From contig JAFQBO010000379.1 in the NCBI GenBank assembly GCA_017416665.1, positions 1-5,637 on the forward strand: DNA of 5,637 nt, written 5' to 3'. Both the position numbers and the translations under genes were made by a program. Source of the DNA: Oscillospiraceae bacterium. Its GTDB lineage: Bacteria > Bacillota > Clostridia > Oscillospirales > Ruminococcaceae. Shown piece after piece: positions 1 through 5,637 of the stretch; within the stretch, counting starts at the first letter, position 1, and the number at the start of each line of letters is the position of its first letter. The notes beneath the pieces were generated by a model. The model searched no databases. It saw nothing but the letters and a program-made list of their open reading frames with translations, and was not told where the DNA came from.

Positions 1-959
1 CCAAAAGCAGTATCAATTTTAACAATTGTTCCCTTTCCGTTATCTGTAGGATACCCGACAAAAGAAATAGGCTCATCTTTAAAATTGTACAATGTTTCGT
101 TAGAATAGTAACTGTTTATACCCGGAATCCATATTTGCTTGACAAGAGCCGTATTATCAACAGTACTGCCAATTACTGTTCCAAAGCGTTTTTCCATTGG
201 TGGAATAGCTGTGAGAAACTCCATAACAGTAGTAAGTCCGTCATTGAAATTGCAGGTATAGTTATCAAAATCAACGCAGTTCATTAACATTCCATCAAAA
301 AAATAATGGCGAATATCATACTTGGTATACATTTGTGCAAGGAAATCGCCGTCGAATGAATTATAAGCGTCAATTGCCTGCTGAACTGTCCAGTTTTCAG
401 CATTATCGCCTACTAATTCTGTTTTGGCAGCTGCCGAATAAATAGTAAAAGCAGGATATATAATATGTATTTCACCGTTTTCATCGACACTGTTTATCAC
501 GTTATCAAGAAAATCATCACGTTTAATATTTCCTGTTTTTTCCATGATAGGTGATATATCGGCAAGGTAGCCGTTTTTTCTGAATTTATCAAGCTGAAAT
601 GGTGTAGCTGAAATAATATCGGGAACATTTCCTGCAAGAATCTCCATTGACAGTTTCTGAACAGAGGTATCACCAAGAATATCACCCTCGTCAAAATTAT
701 AAACTTCAACATCAATGTGATAATCATTACTTTGTTTATTCAGTTTTTCAAGTTTTGGATATACGTCTTGCCATATAGTGTGATAATCAACACTCTGAAC
801 CAAGGCTATGGATATGTTTGTTTTCTCTTTAATTTCTGTATTTTCCGATTGTATTTCAGTAGAAATTTCCTGATTTTGCTGTGGTTCAACAGCCTTACTT
901 TCGCAGGAAACAGCTGCTGAAATAAGTAAAATTGATAAAACTAAAGCTGTCTTTTTCAT
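1..959 (-). CDS. Solute-binding-protein-like lipoprotein (partial, C-terminus beyond the left edge)
   Basis: The frame is open from the ATG at 959 to the left edge, giving 319 residues without a stop. It begins MKKTALVLSILLISAAVSC, a lipoprotein signal peptide with a lipobox (AAVS-C) and lipidated Cys19. A hydrophilic tether of about 28 residues follows. The mature domain starts near residue 49 (ISIALVQ) and resembles family 1 extracellular solute-binding proteins of ABC importers: an early helix (WQDVYPKLEKLNKQ), a segment reading EILAGNVPDII, then GYLADISPIMEK, DDFLDNVINSV, and a late GYPTDNGKGT. The protein should sit on the outer face of the membrane; the ligand is unknown, though this superfamily often binds sugars. 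A GGAGG at 967-971 lies 7 bases before the start. The start overlaps the stop of the upstream anti-sigma-like gene as ATGA, implying translational coupling. No permease or ATPase gene is visible, so a sensing role is as plausible as transport. The fold is confident; the function is not. Confidence 0.85.
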   Translation of the reverse strand, partial: MKKTALVLSILLISAAVSCESKAVEPQQNQEISTEIQSENTEIKEKTNISIALVQSVDYHTIWQDVYPKLEKLNKQSNDYHIDVEVYNFDEGDILGDTSVQKLSMEILAGNVPDIISATPFQLDKFRKNGYLADISPIMEKTGNIKRDDFLDNVINSVDENGEIHIIYPAFTIYSAAAKTELVGDNAENWTVQQAIDAYNSFDGDFLAQMYTKYDIRHYFFDGMLMNCVDFDNYTCNFNDGLTTVMEFLTAIPPMEKRFGTVIGSTVDNTALVKQIWIPGINSYYSNETLYNFKDEPISFVGYPTDNGKGTIVKIDTAF

Positions 960-2179
960 TTGGTGTCCTCCGATTTGTAAATATTATGGCTTTCTGCCTC
1001 AATGCCATTTTCCCCATAGCCGAAAATATAAACAGTTATATCTGCTATGTTCTCAACAGGGTGGGGGAGTTTGTAGCTGTAAACATTGCTGAAAACAGAT
1101 GCAAAATATTCATAATTAGTATCTGTGCATATACCGTTATCAATGAAGTATTCCAGTTCATTTGTACCAGCTGTAAGAACTACTGTATCATCTTTCATTG
1201 TGATTACGGGAACTGCAAATTTTCCTTCCGAAATAGATGCAGTACCATCAAGGGTTAAGGATAGGGTATCAGCAGTAACCTTGAATCCGTCTTTTTCGGC
1301 TGTAATTGTATCTACAATATTTTCGGGAATTTTTATTTCTGCCGTCCAGCTTCCGCTTAATATTTTATTGCAGTTTTCAAGATAATCAGAAATAAAATCG
1401 TATGTTCTGCTGTCAAAGTCATTTGCTTTCCAGTAAGCTTTCCATTCCTGAACTGTGTGATTTTCAAAGTCAAAATCTTCACGCCATTTGTTTTGTTCTT
1501 CAATAATTGCAGATTGAATTTCATCGTATGTGCTGTCGGATATTATATTTTCAAGCTGTATTTTGATTGTACATCCAGCCATATCTTTTTCTGTAATATA
1601 GAATGAAGTATAGTAGGTGTTGGGAGTATCTCCTTTGTAAATCTGTGAAGTCATTCCGAAACCGCTTTTATTTAAGAGGGGTGTTTCAAGTCCGTTTTCA
1701 ATTTTCGAAAAATAGGGAATAATCAAGGAGTTTTCAGGAATTTCAGTATCAGATATGATTTCCGCAGCAATCATAAGAGTGTTATTGTCGCAATACATAC
1801 CAGCAGTAGAGATTTTCAGATTATCATCACCGGTGAAAACAATATGATTTTCAGAAATATTCTGTTCCATAGATGAAATATTATTATCATTTACAAGGGG
1901 TAAATCACGGCTGATTGAGGGATTATTTTCAGTACGCTGCAAAATATTCTTGAAATGAATAAATCCTTCAGAATATGCAACAGCTGTAATACCTGATAAA
2001 GCAGTAAGGGCAGCGGCAATGCTTATAATTGCTATTCTGGATTTTTTTCGAATTACAGTTTTTTTCTTAATTCTCTGCATCACAATACGGTTTATATTTT
2101 CATTATTACAGTTTTCTTCTGAAATATCGGGTAAATCGCCCTTGTAATCCGAAAATATGTCATATAGATTAATTTTCAT
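956..2179 (-). CDS. Membrane anti-sigma-like protein with large extracytoplasmic domain
   Basis: This 407-residue protein has the layout of a single-pass anti-sigma factor. A cytosolic N-terminus of about 48 residues ends in a basic stretch (RIKKKTVIRKKSR). One membrane helix follows at about 49-69 (IAIISIAAALTALSGITAVAY), then an outside domain of about 335 residues. The outside part looks beta-rich at roughly 110-213, helical and Trp/Glu-rich at 218-272 (W232, W246, W250), and beta-rich again from about 277 to the end. This resembles the DUF4179-type proteins found beside ECF sigma genes in clostridia, but I assign that by architecture only. The inferred job is to hold the sigma factor encoded just upstream at the membrane and release it on an envelope signal. 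The start is supported by GAAAGGGG at 2188-2195, 8 bases upstream. It overlaps the sigma gene by 11 bases and the lipoprotein gene by 4. Confidence 0.8.
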   Translation of the reverse strand: MKINLYDIFSDYKGDLPDISEENCNNENINRIVMQRIKKKTVIRKKSRIAIISIAAALTALSGITAVAYSEGFIHFKNILQRTENNPSISRDLPLVNDNNISSMEQNISENHIVFTGDDNLKISTAGMYCDNNTLMIAAEIISDTEIPENSLIIPYFSKIENGLETPLLNKSGFGMTSQIYKGDTPNTYYTSFYITEKDMAGCTIKIQLENIISDSTYDEIQSAIIEEQNKWREDFDFENHTVQEWKAYWKANDFDSRTYDFISDYLENCNKILSGSWTAEIKIPENIVDTITAEKDGFKVTADTLSLTLDGTASISEGKFAVPVITMKDDTVVLTAGTNELEYFIDNGICTDTNYEYFASVFSNVYSYKLPHPVENIADITVYIFGYGENGIEAESHNIYKSEDTK

Positions 2180-2714
2180 TTCCGTAGCCCCTTTCTTTAA
2201 GTTTCTTTTTCAGCTTATTTCTTGCACGATGTAAAGCAGTTTTGCAGGCAGATTGGCTCATATTCATTTCAAGTGCAATCTGTGGTATCTTTTGATAATA
2301 GAAGTAATGACGAAGCAGTATTTCCCTGTCACGCTGTTCCATTTTGTCAATAATAGCGTTGAACACATCAGCAAGGTCGTGCTGTTCTGCATTAAATTCT
2401 ATATCAGTATTGTCATATATTTCAATTTCATCAATTGGGATAGTAATGTGCAATTTGCGAAGTCGGTCAATTGAAAGGTTTCTTGCAACAGCAGCAAGAT
2501 AGGAACGCAGGCTTTCCGATCTAAGCTTGTCCGCATTACGCCATATTATTATGAAAACATCTGCTGATATTTCTTCAATATCGCTTTCTGTCAATCTGTT
2601 GCCAGCAATATTTCTAACAACTGTACTTACATAAGCACTATAACGGTCAACGAGAACAGAGAGTGCTTTCTCCTTTTTCTTTTTCAACTGACAGACAATC
2701 TTTTTGTCGTCCAC
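2169..2714 (-). CDS. ECF-type RNA polymerase sigma factor (sigma-70 family)
   Basis: From a GTG start this encodes 181 residues, a usual ECF sigma length. Region 2 spans about residues 17-87: DIEEISADVFIIIWRNADKL matches region 2.2 (core polymerase binding), and LRSYLAAVARNLSIDRLRK matches regions 2.3/2.4 (-10 recognition). A short acidic linker follows, then region 4 at about 117-176, with a helix-turn-helix (IPQIALEMNMSQSACKTALHRAR, residues 143-165) for -35 contacts. The frame stays open upstream to an ATG at 2786, but I reject that start: it lies just before the -10 box of a consensus promoter, so a transcript from that promoter would not contain it. GTG at 2714 has AAAGGGGG 7 bases upstream. 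The gene leads an operon with its probable membrane anti-sigma factor (11-base overlap) and a lipoprotein, which implies envelope sensing. The target regulon is not visible apart from a possible self-promoter. Confidence 0.92.
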   Translation of the reverse strand: MDDKKIVCQLKKKKEKALSVLVDRYSAYVSTVVRNIAGNRLTESDIEEISADVFIIIWRNADKLRSESLRSYLAAVARNLSIDRLRKLHITIPIDEIEIYDNTDIEFNAEQHDLADVFNAIIDKMEQRDREILLRHYFYYQKIPQIALEMNMSQSACKTALHRARNKLKKKLKERGYGNEN

Positions 2715-2721
2715 CTGTATT

Positions 2722-2729
2722 CCCCCTTT
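2722..2729 (-). promoter_or_regulatory. Ribosome-binding site that sets the GTG start of the sigma gene
   Basis: The minus strand reads AAAGGGGG here, 7 bases before the GTG at 2712-2714. The in-frame ATG codons at 2786 and 2732 lie upstream of this site and have no comparable ribosome-binding site of their own. This supports a 181-residue rather than a 205- or 187-residue product. Confidence 0.8.
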
Positions 2730-2737
2730 CATAAATA

Positions 2738-2766
2738 TATACGTGTCAACTTGACAAAAGGTTACA
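2738..2766 (-). promoter_or_regulatory. Candidate ECF-sigma-dependent (autoregulatory) promoter
   Basis: On the minus strand, TGTAAC (2761-2766) is followed by a 17-base spacer and CGTATA (2738-2743). This matches the general form of Bacillus ECF promoters (an AAC-containing -35 and a CGTA/CGTC-type -10, 16-17 bases apart). Transcription would begin near 2731, giving a leader of about 17 bases that still contains the AAAGGGGG site. Position immediately before an ECF sigma gene fits autoregulation, which is common in this family. The assignment rests on motif, spacing and position; the recognition sequence of this particular sigma factor is unknown. Confidence 0.5.
2744..2756. repeat. 13-bp perfect palindrome in the sigma operon promoter region (possible operator)
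   Basis: The sequence TGTCAACTTGACA is a perfect 6+1+6 inverted repeat. It lies in the spacer of the candidate ECF promoter and about 15-27 bases downstream of the predicted start of the housekeeping promoter. A bound protein here could block both promoters. A matching half site (TGTCAA) recurs at 2801-2806, but there it is also the -35 box, so that copy may carry no extra meaning. No regulator gene that would bind it is visible. Confidence 0.4.
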
Positions 2767-2777
2767 CTTGCAGATTG

Positions 2778-2806
2778 ATTATACATTATTATTGGTTAAG
2801 TGTCAA
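2778..2806 (-). promoter_or_regulatory. Consensus housekeeping promoter for the sigma/anti-sigma/lipoprotein operon
   Basis: The minus strand reads TTGACA (2801-2806), 17 bases, then TATAAT (2778-2783): an exact match to the sigma-70/sigma-A consensus with ideal spacing. Transcription should start near 2771, about 57 bases before the GTG of the sigma gene. It lies upstream of the candidate ECF promoter, so the operon appears to have a basal promoter and an inducible one in tandem. Confidence 0.85.
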
Positions 2807-2868
2807 GTGAAATCAGACAAAACAAGTATCTGTTATTTGTATGTAATTAATATATTTTGGAATAATTA

Positions 2869-2897
2869 TTGAAGTTTTGCATGGAGCATGATATAAT
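2869..2897 (+). promoter_or_regulatory. Housekeeping promoter for the hydrolase/zinc-ribbon operon
   Basis: TTGAAG (2869-2874) is followed by 17 bases and TATAAT (2892-2897), with an AT-rich stretch upstream. Transcription would start near 2904, shortly before the hydrolase gene. It faces away from the sigma operon promoter, with about 62 bases between the two -35 boxes. No operator or terminator was recognised between them. Confidence 0.75.
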
Positions 2898-2932
2898 TAT
2901 AAAAAAGGGTATTGTTAAAGGATATGATAAGT

Positions 2933-3643
2933 ATGTTGCAATTTTTAGGTCGAGGTGCAGCATTTTCAGACGAGCATAATTCAGCGTTTTTTATTGAGGA
3001 TAATGAATTTGTTCTTATTGATTGCCCTGCAACTTCGTATCAGAAAGTGAAGAAAATGAACTGGGAGCAGTATGATAATATCTATATACTTATTACCCAT
3101 ACCCATGGCGATCATAGCGGGGGAGTGGGAACAATGCTGCAATATGTTTGGTTTATCAGCTATATGAAGAAGAAAGTTATCGTAGTTGCTCCGTCAGAAG
3201 CGGTTAAGGAAGATTTGCTCCTGCTCCTTATGCGTGTTGAGGGGTGCGAAAAAGAATGGTTTAATATCGTTACAGCTGATGAGCTTGATAAGAAGTGGCT
3301 TGTTTCCGCCATACCAACCTCTCACGTAGAACCACTTGAAGGAAAATGCTTTGGTTATCATCTGAAAGTGAATGGAATAGATGTGGTATACACAGGAGAT
3401 ACTGCAACACTTGAACCGTTTATTCCATTACTGAAAAAAGGTTCACATCTTTATACAGAAGCAGCTTACTATAAAAGCAATGTACATATTTATCTTAAAG
3501 ATTCATTGCCTGAGTTTCTGAAATTAGCTGAAAAAGGCGTTAATGTATATCTTATGCATCTTGACGTTGAAGAAGAAATTATTAAAATGATAGACGGAAC
3601 ACAATTGAAGTTGGTAGAATTATATGAAATTCCGGAGGTGTAG
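2933..3643 (+). CDS. Metallo-beta-lactamase-fold metal-dependent hydrolase
   Basis: This is a 236-residue cytosolic protein with a complete metallo-beta-lactamase core. The signature HTHGDH (H56, H58, D60, H61) is followed by H131 (TSHVEP), D156 (YTGDT) and H209 (MHLD), which together supply the ligands for two metal ions. It begins FLGRGAAFSDEHNSAFFIE and LIDCP, as in compact RNase Z-like or lactonase-like members; I see no signal peptide and no obvious exosite arm of a tRNase Z. Substrate is not predictable: phosphodiester, lactone or thioester hydrolysis are all known in the family. The frame is open from a TTG at 2912. I chose ATG 2933 because AAAGGA at 2917-2922 lies 10 bases upstream; ATG 2924 would leave only about 2 bases. 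The next gene starts 3 bases after the stop and its ribosome-binding site lies inside this gene's last codons, so the two are co-expressed. Confidence 0.9.
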   Translation: MLQFLGRGAAFSDEHNSAFFIEDNEFVLIDCPATSYQKVKKMNWEQYDNIYILITHTHGDHSGGVGTMLQYVWFISYMKKKVIVVAPSEAVKEDLLLLLMRVEGCEKEWFNIVTADELDKKWLVSAIPTSHVEPLEGKCFGYHLKVNGIDVVYTGDTATLEPFIPLLKKGSHLYTEAAYYKSNVHIYLKDSLPEFLKLAEKGVNVYLMHLDVEEEIIKMIDGTQLKLVELYEIPEV

Positions 3644-3646
3644 ATT

Positions 3647-5518
3647 ATGGGGGAAATTATTGAACGTAAATGCCGGTGCTGTGGATATGTGTATAAATAT
3701 GAGAAATATCCGAGCTATATTTCATTTTGTCCGAGATGTAAAAGTCATGATTATACTGTATGCCACTATACAAAAAAAGGTATAACACAATGTAAGATAT
3801 ATTTAGGTGAAGAAGCAATTGGGAAAGTTATTTCGCAAAAGAATAAGAATTATATGCTTTCATGTGAAATGTTCGAAATAAATGAAGAATTAATTGATTC
3901 ATTCAATCCTTATTTTGAGACAGAGAAAATAGTTCAAAAAAGACTCAGGGAATATTATGGTCATGTGGATTTAAAAAATGGAAGGCTTTTTTTATCAGAT
4001 GAGATTTTAGAGAAATATTATACTGAAAAACAGTTTAGAAAATCTGAATTATATCAAAAATTCGAGAACAAGTCAAATATATGGAAAATTGATTTGTGGG
4101 CATTTCAAGTTATGCTGGAATTCAATAGTGGATATTTACATCAAATTCGTCTTAAATGCTTGGAATCAAATTGTTACTATAATGATGAAAAAGAATACAG
4201 GAAATTTTATGATAGCATTTTTATGGAAAATGATTGGTATGATAAGGAAGAGTTTGATTGGGGTTATATTGAGTCTATGTATGATGAGGATGATACAAAC
4301 GTTATTAATATTGTATTTAATTACATGAAGTATGAGCTGCCTCTCTTTTATAATAGTGAATTACTTCCTAAGAAACTTAATTTTGAGCCTCAGATTTATG
4401 AAAAAACAAATTTTGGTGACCAGGTTTGCAATGAATTAACTAGTGATTTGAATGAAACTGGTGATGTTGAAGAATCTGATGATGTTGAAGAATCTGATGA
4501 TGTTGAAGAATCTGATGATGTTGAAGAATCTGATGATGTTGAAGAATCTGATGACATTGAAGAATCTGATGACGTTGAAGAATCTGATGATGTTGAAGAA
4601 TCTGATGACGTTGAAGAATCTGATGATGTTGAAGAATCTAATGATAAAAAAAGAAATGCAGAAACTCCTTTGAAAGAGTATTTAACAATGCTTCTTAAGA
4701 AAAATGACATTCTGTACTATGATATATTAAATGAAAATCCAGATGTATTATATACATTTAAAGAAGAATATTATCATTTTATCAGAACACTGAATTGCAA
4801 AAATGATCGTAATGAAGAAGTTGAACGCTTTTTTATGTTTTTGCATAATAAGGAATTGACGATTAGCAAGCTAGTAGCTAAAAAACAAGGTAAGGAGTAC
4901 TTGTATTCTCAGCTATTATGTGCACTTGAACTAGAGGATAAGTATTTTAATGATTATTTGCTTCCAGGGTTTAATGAGCAGATATATGATAATTTGAAAG
5001 TAGATCAAATGGAAATAGCATTGTGTGATTATACGCGTATAAATAGTCTTACAGGTGAGCTTGTTGATTTGAATTATTTTATGAGCTATTTTGTAAGACA
5101 GTGGGATATATTTATTAAGTATCTATATGAGACTATTGAGCAGATTTCTAATAATACATGTGTAAAGATGTCATTAATGGATGCTGTTAATATAGAGAAA
5201 GAACGATTGAAACGTTTCAGAGAAAACTTTTATAATTCTGATCAATGTTATGATGGGAAAAATGATAATCTTTATAAAAATTTATATTTATACTGCCTTA
5301 TGTCTTATCTTGATGATTTTTATTTGAGCAAATTCCCGGATATAAGCAACGAAACAATATTAGATGAATATAGTGATGTATTAGATGCTAATATTAAATC
5401 AGCGTATAAGAATGATCATATGAATGTATATACGGACATCAATGCCGGTCTTGATATGAGTGGTTATAATATGAAAGATATCCCTTCTTGTCAAGAGACA
5501 TACCAAACGCATGAGTGA
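3647..5518 (+). CDS. Uncharacterised zinc-ribbon protein with acidic tandem-repeat linker
   Basis: I do not recognise this 623-residue protein. The N-terminus is a zinc ribbon: C9-x2-C12 and C28-x2-C31 (KCRCCGY, FCPRCKS), with further cysteines at 39 and 49. Residues about 50-270 form a Tyr/Asn/Lys-rich region that looks mixed to helical. Residues 273-332 are ten copies of a six-residue unit (DVEESD, once DIEESD, last ending in N), a linker with roughly two-thirds acidic residues. Residues 333-623 are again Tyr/Asn-rich and probably helical. No signal peptide or membrane segment is seen, so it should be cytosolic. The start is firm: GGAGG at 3634-3638 lies 8 bases before the ATG. It follows the hydrolase by 3 bases with no separate promoter, suggesting a joint function, perhaps nucleic-acid or protein binding through the ribbon. 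Its DNA looks more AT-rich than the hydrolase gene, hinting at a different origin. Function unknown. Confidence 0.88.
   Translation: MGEIIERKCRCCGYVYKYEKYPSYISFCPRCKSHDYTVCHYTKKGITQCKIYLGEEAIGKVISQKNKNYMLSCEMFEINEELIDSFNPYFETEKIVQKRLREYYGHVDLKNGRLFLSDEILEKYYTEKQFRKSELYQKFENKSNIWKIDLWAFQVMLEFNSGYLHQIRLKCLESNCYYNDEKEYRKFYDSIFMENDWYDKEEFDWGYIESMYDEDDTNVINIVFNYMKYELPLFYNSELLPKKLNFEPQIYEKTNFGDQVCNELTSDLNETGDVEESDDVEESDDVEESDDVEESDDVEESDDIEESDDVEESDDVEESDDVEESDDVEESNDKKRNAETPLKEYLTMLLKKNDILYYDILNENPDVLYTFKEEYYHFIRTLNCKNDRNEEVERFFMFLHNKELTISKLVAKKQGKEYLYSQLLCALELEDKYFNDYLLPGFNEQIYDNLKVDQMEIALCDYTRINSLTGELVDLNYFMSYFVRQWDIFIKYLYETIEQISNNTCVKMSLMDAVNIEKERLKRFRENFYNSDQCYDGKNDNLYKNLYLYCLMSYLDDFYLSKFPDISNETILDEYSDVLDANIKSAYKNDHMNVYTDINAGLDMSGYNMKDIPSCQETYQTHE
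4463..4642 (+). repeat. Ten-copy 18-bp in-frame tandem repeat
   Basis: The unit gatgttgaagaatctgat occurs ten times without a break and encodes DVEESD. Units 1-5 and 8 are identical. Units 7 and 9 differ by one silent change (gat to gac), unit 6 has that change plus gtt to att (Val to Ile), and unit 10 ends in aat (Asp to Asn). Near identity even at silent positions points to recent expansion by slippage or unequal recombination. Because the unit length is a multiple of three, copy-number change would lengthen or shorten the linker without breaking the frame. Confidence 0.98.
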
Positions 5519-5537
5519 AAAAACGGTAACAAAAAGG

Positions 5538-5566
5538 TTTACAAAAGGAAAAGGAAGTGGTAAAAT
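5538..5566 (+). promoter_or_regulatory. Promoter for the gene at the right edge
   Basis: TTTACA (5538-5543), a 17-base spacer and TAAAAT (5561-5566) form a good sigma-A-type promoter. A start near 5573 would leave about 24 bases before the ATG at 5597. It lies in a purine-rich 78-base spacer after the zinc-ribbon gene, with no convincing intrinsic terminator between them, so read-through is also possible. Confidence 0.6.
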
Positions 5567-5596
5567 AGAATAAAAAAGGAAAAAGGAGCAAAAAGA

Positions 5597-5637
5597 ATGG
5601 AAGAATTTATAAAATGGCTGGAATGCATAGAAGATAA
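5597..5637 (+). CDS. Start of an unidentified gene (partial, continues past the right edge)
   Basis: An ATG at 5597 is preceded by AAGGAG at 5583-5588 with 8-base spacing, and by a promoter-like sequence at 5538-5566. The 13 complete codons give MEEFIKWLECIED, an amphipathic, probably helical start. The frame is open to the window edge. Too little is present to name a family. The strong ribosome-binding site and dedicated promoter make it a likely real gene. Confidence 0.6.
   Translation, partial: MEEFIKWLECIED

Noticed and set aside
497..920. Small frames at 497-727 (minus) and 717-920 (plus).
   Set aside because: Both fall inside the lipoprotein gene, whose frame is open from 959 to the window edge with a lipobox and binding-protein motifs. 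The hydrophobic short products are shadows.
956..1385. Plus-strand frames (932-1258 and 1125-1385) opposite the anti-sigma-like gene.
   Set aside because: Both lie opposite a well-supported coding frame, lack a ribosome-binding site, and give Cys/Ile/Phe-rich sequences typical of antisense frames.
2253..2474. Plus-strand frame opposite the sigma gene.
   Set aside because: It is antisense to sigma region 4 coding sequence and has no start signals of its own.
2912..2932. Longer hydrolase start at TTG 2912 or ATG 2924.
   Set aside because: The TTG has only about 2 bases between it and the nearest AAGGG, and ATG 2924 is only about 2 bases from AAAGGA. ATG 2933 has the better spacing (10 bases), and the protein then begins directly with the fold's first strand.
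4463..4642. The tandem array as a possible CRISPR.
   Set aside because: The 18-bp units adjoin directly with no unique spacers and stay in the reading frame, so this is a protein-coding tandem repeat.
4452..4673. Open plus-strand frame encoding Met/Leu/Lys/Asn repeats.
   Set aside because: Same cause: an alternative frame of the repeat array, with no independent start signals.
4396..4710. Open frame on the minus strand encoding Ser/Asp/Thr-rich repeats.
   Set aside because: It is the antisense reading of the 18-bp repeat array inside the zinc-ribbon gene. A repeat whose unit is a multiple of three keeps other frames open; there is no ribosome-binding or promoter support.

Overview
The window looks like chromosome from a low-GC Firmicute (Bacillota), most likely a gut or rumen clostridium of the Ruminococcus/Oscillospiraceae type. 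Three things point there: strong purine-rich ribosome-binding sites 7-10 bases before most starts, AT-rich codon use, and an ECF sigma factor paired with a large membrane anti-sigma-like protein. The genus is an inference from general style, not from a marker gene.

The left half (1-2806, minus strand) reads right to left as one tightly packed transcription unit. It encodes an ECF-type sigma factor (GTG start at 2714), a single-pass membrane protein with the architecture of its anti-sigma factor/sensor (2179-956), and a solute-binding-protein-like lipoprotein that runs off the left edge (959 to beyond 1). The reading frames overlap by 11 and 4 bases, so the three genes are probably translationally coupled. 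In front of the sigma gene are two stacked candidate promoters. One is a perfect housekeeping promoter (TTGACA-17-TATAAT). Downstream of it is an ECF-type promoter (TGTAAC-17-CGTATA) whose spacer holds a 13-bp perfect palindrome. This suggests basal transcription plus autoregulation of an envelope-sensing module. The lipoprotein may be the ligand-binding input or an output of the circuit.

A divergent intergenic region (about 2807-2932) holds a separate plus-strand promoter (TTGAAG-17-TATAAT). It drives a two-gene unit: a complete metallo-beta-lactamase-fold hydrolase (2933-3643) with all expected metal ligands, then, after 3 bases, an unrecognised 623-residue protein (3647-5518). The second protein has an N-terminal zinc ribbon and two Tyr/Asn-rich, probably helical regions. 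These are separated by a strongly acidic linker encoded by ten tandem copies of an 18-bp repeat (4463-4642).

The right end (5519-5637) is a purine-rich spacer with its own good promoter and ribosome-binding site, followed by the first 13 codons of a gene that leaves the window. No RNA genes, CRISPR arrays, insertion sequences or clear intrinsic terminators were seen. The best candidate for something undescribed is the hydrolase/zinc-ribbon pair, followed by the sigma/anti-sigma/solute-binding-lipoprotein operon.
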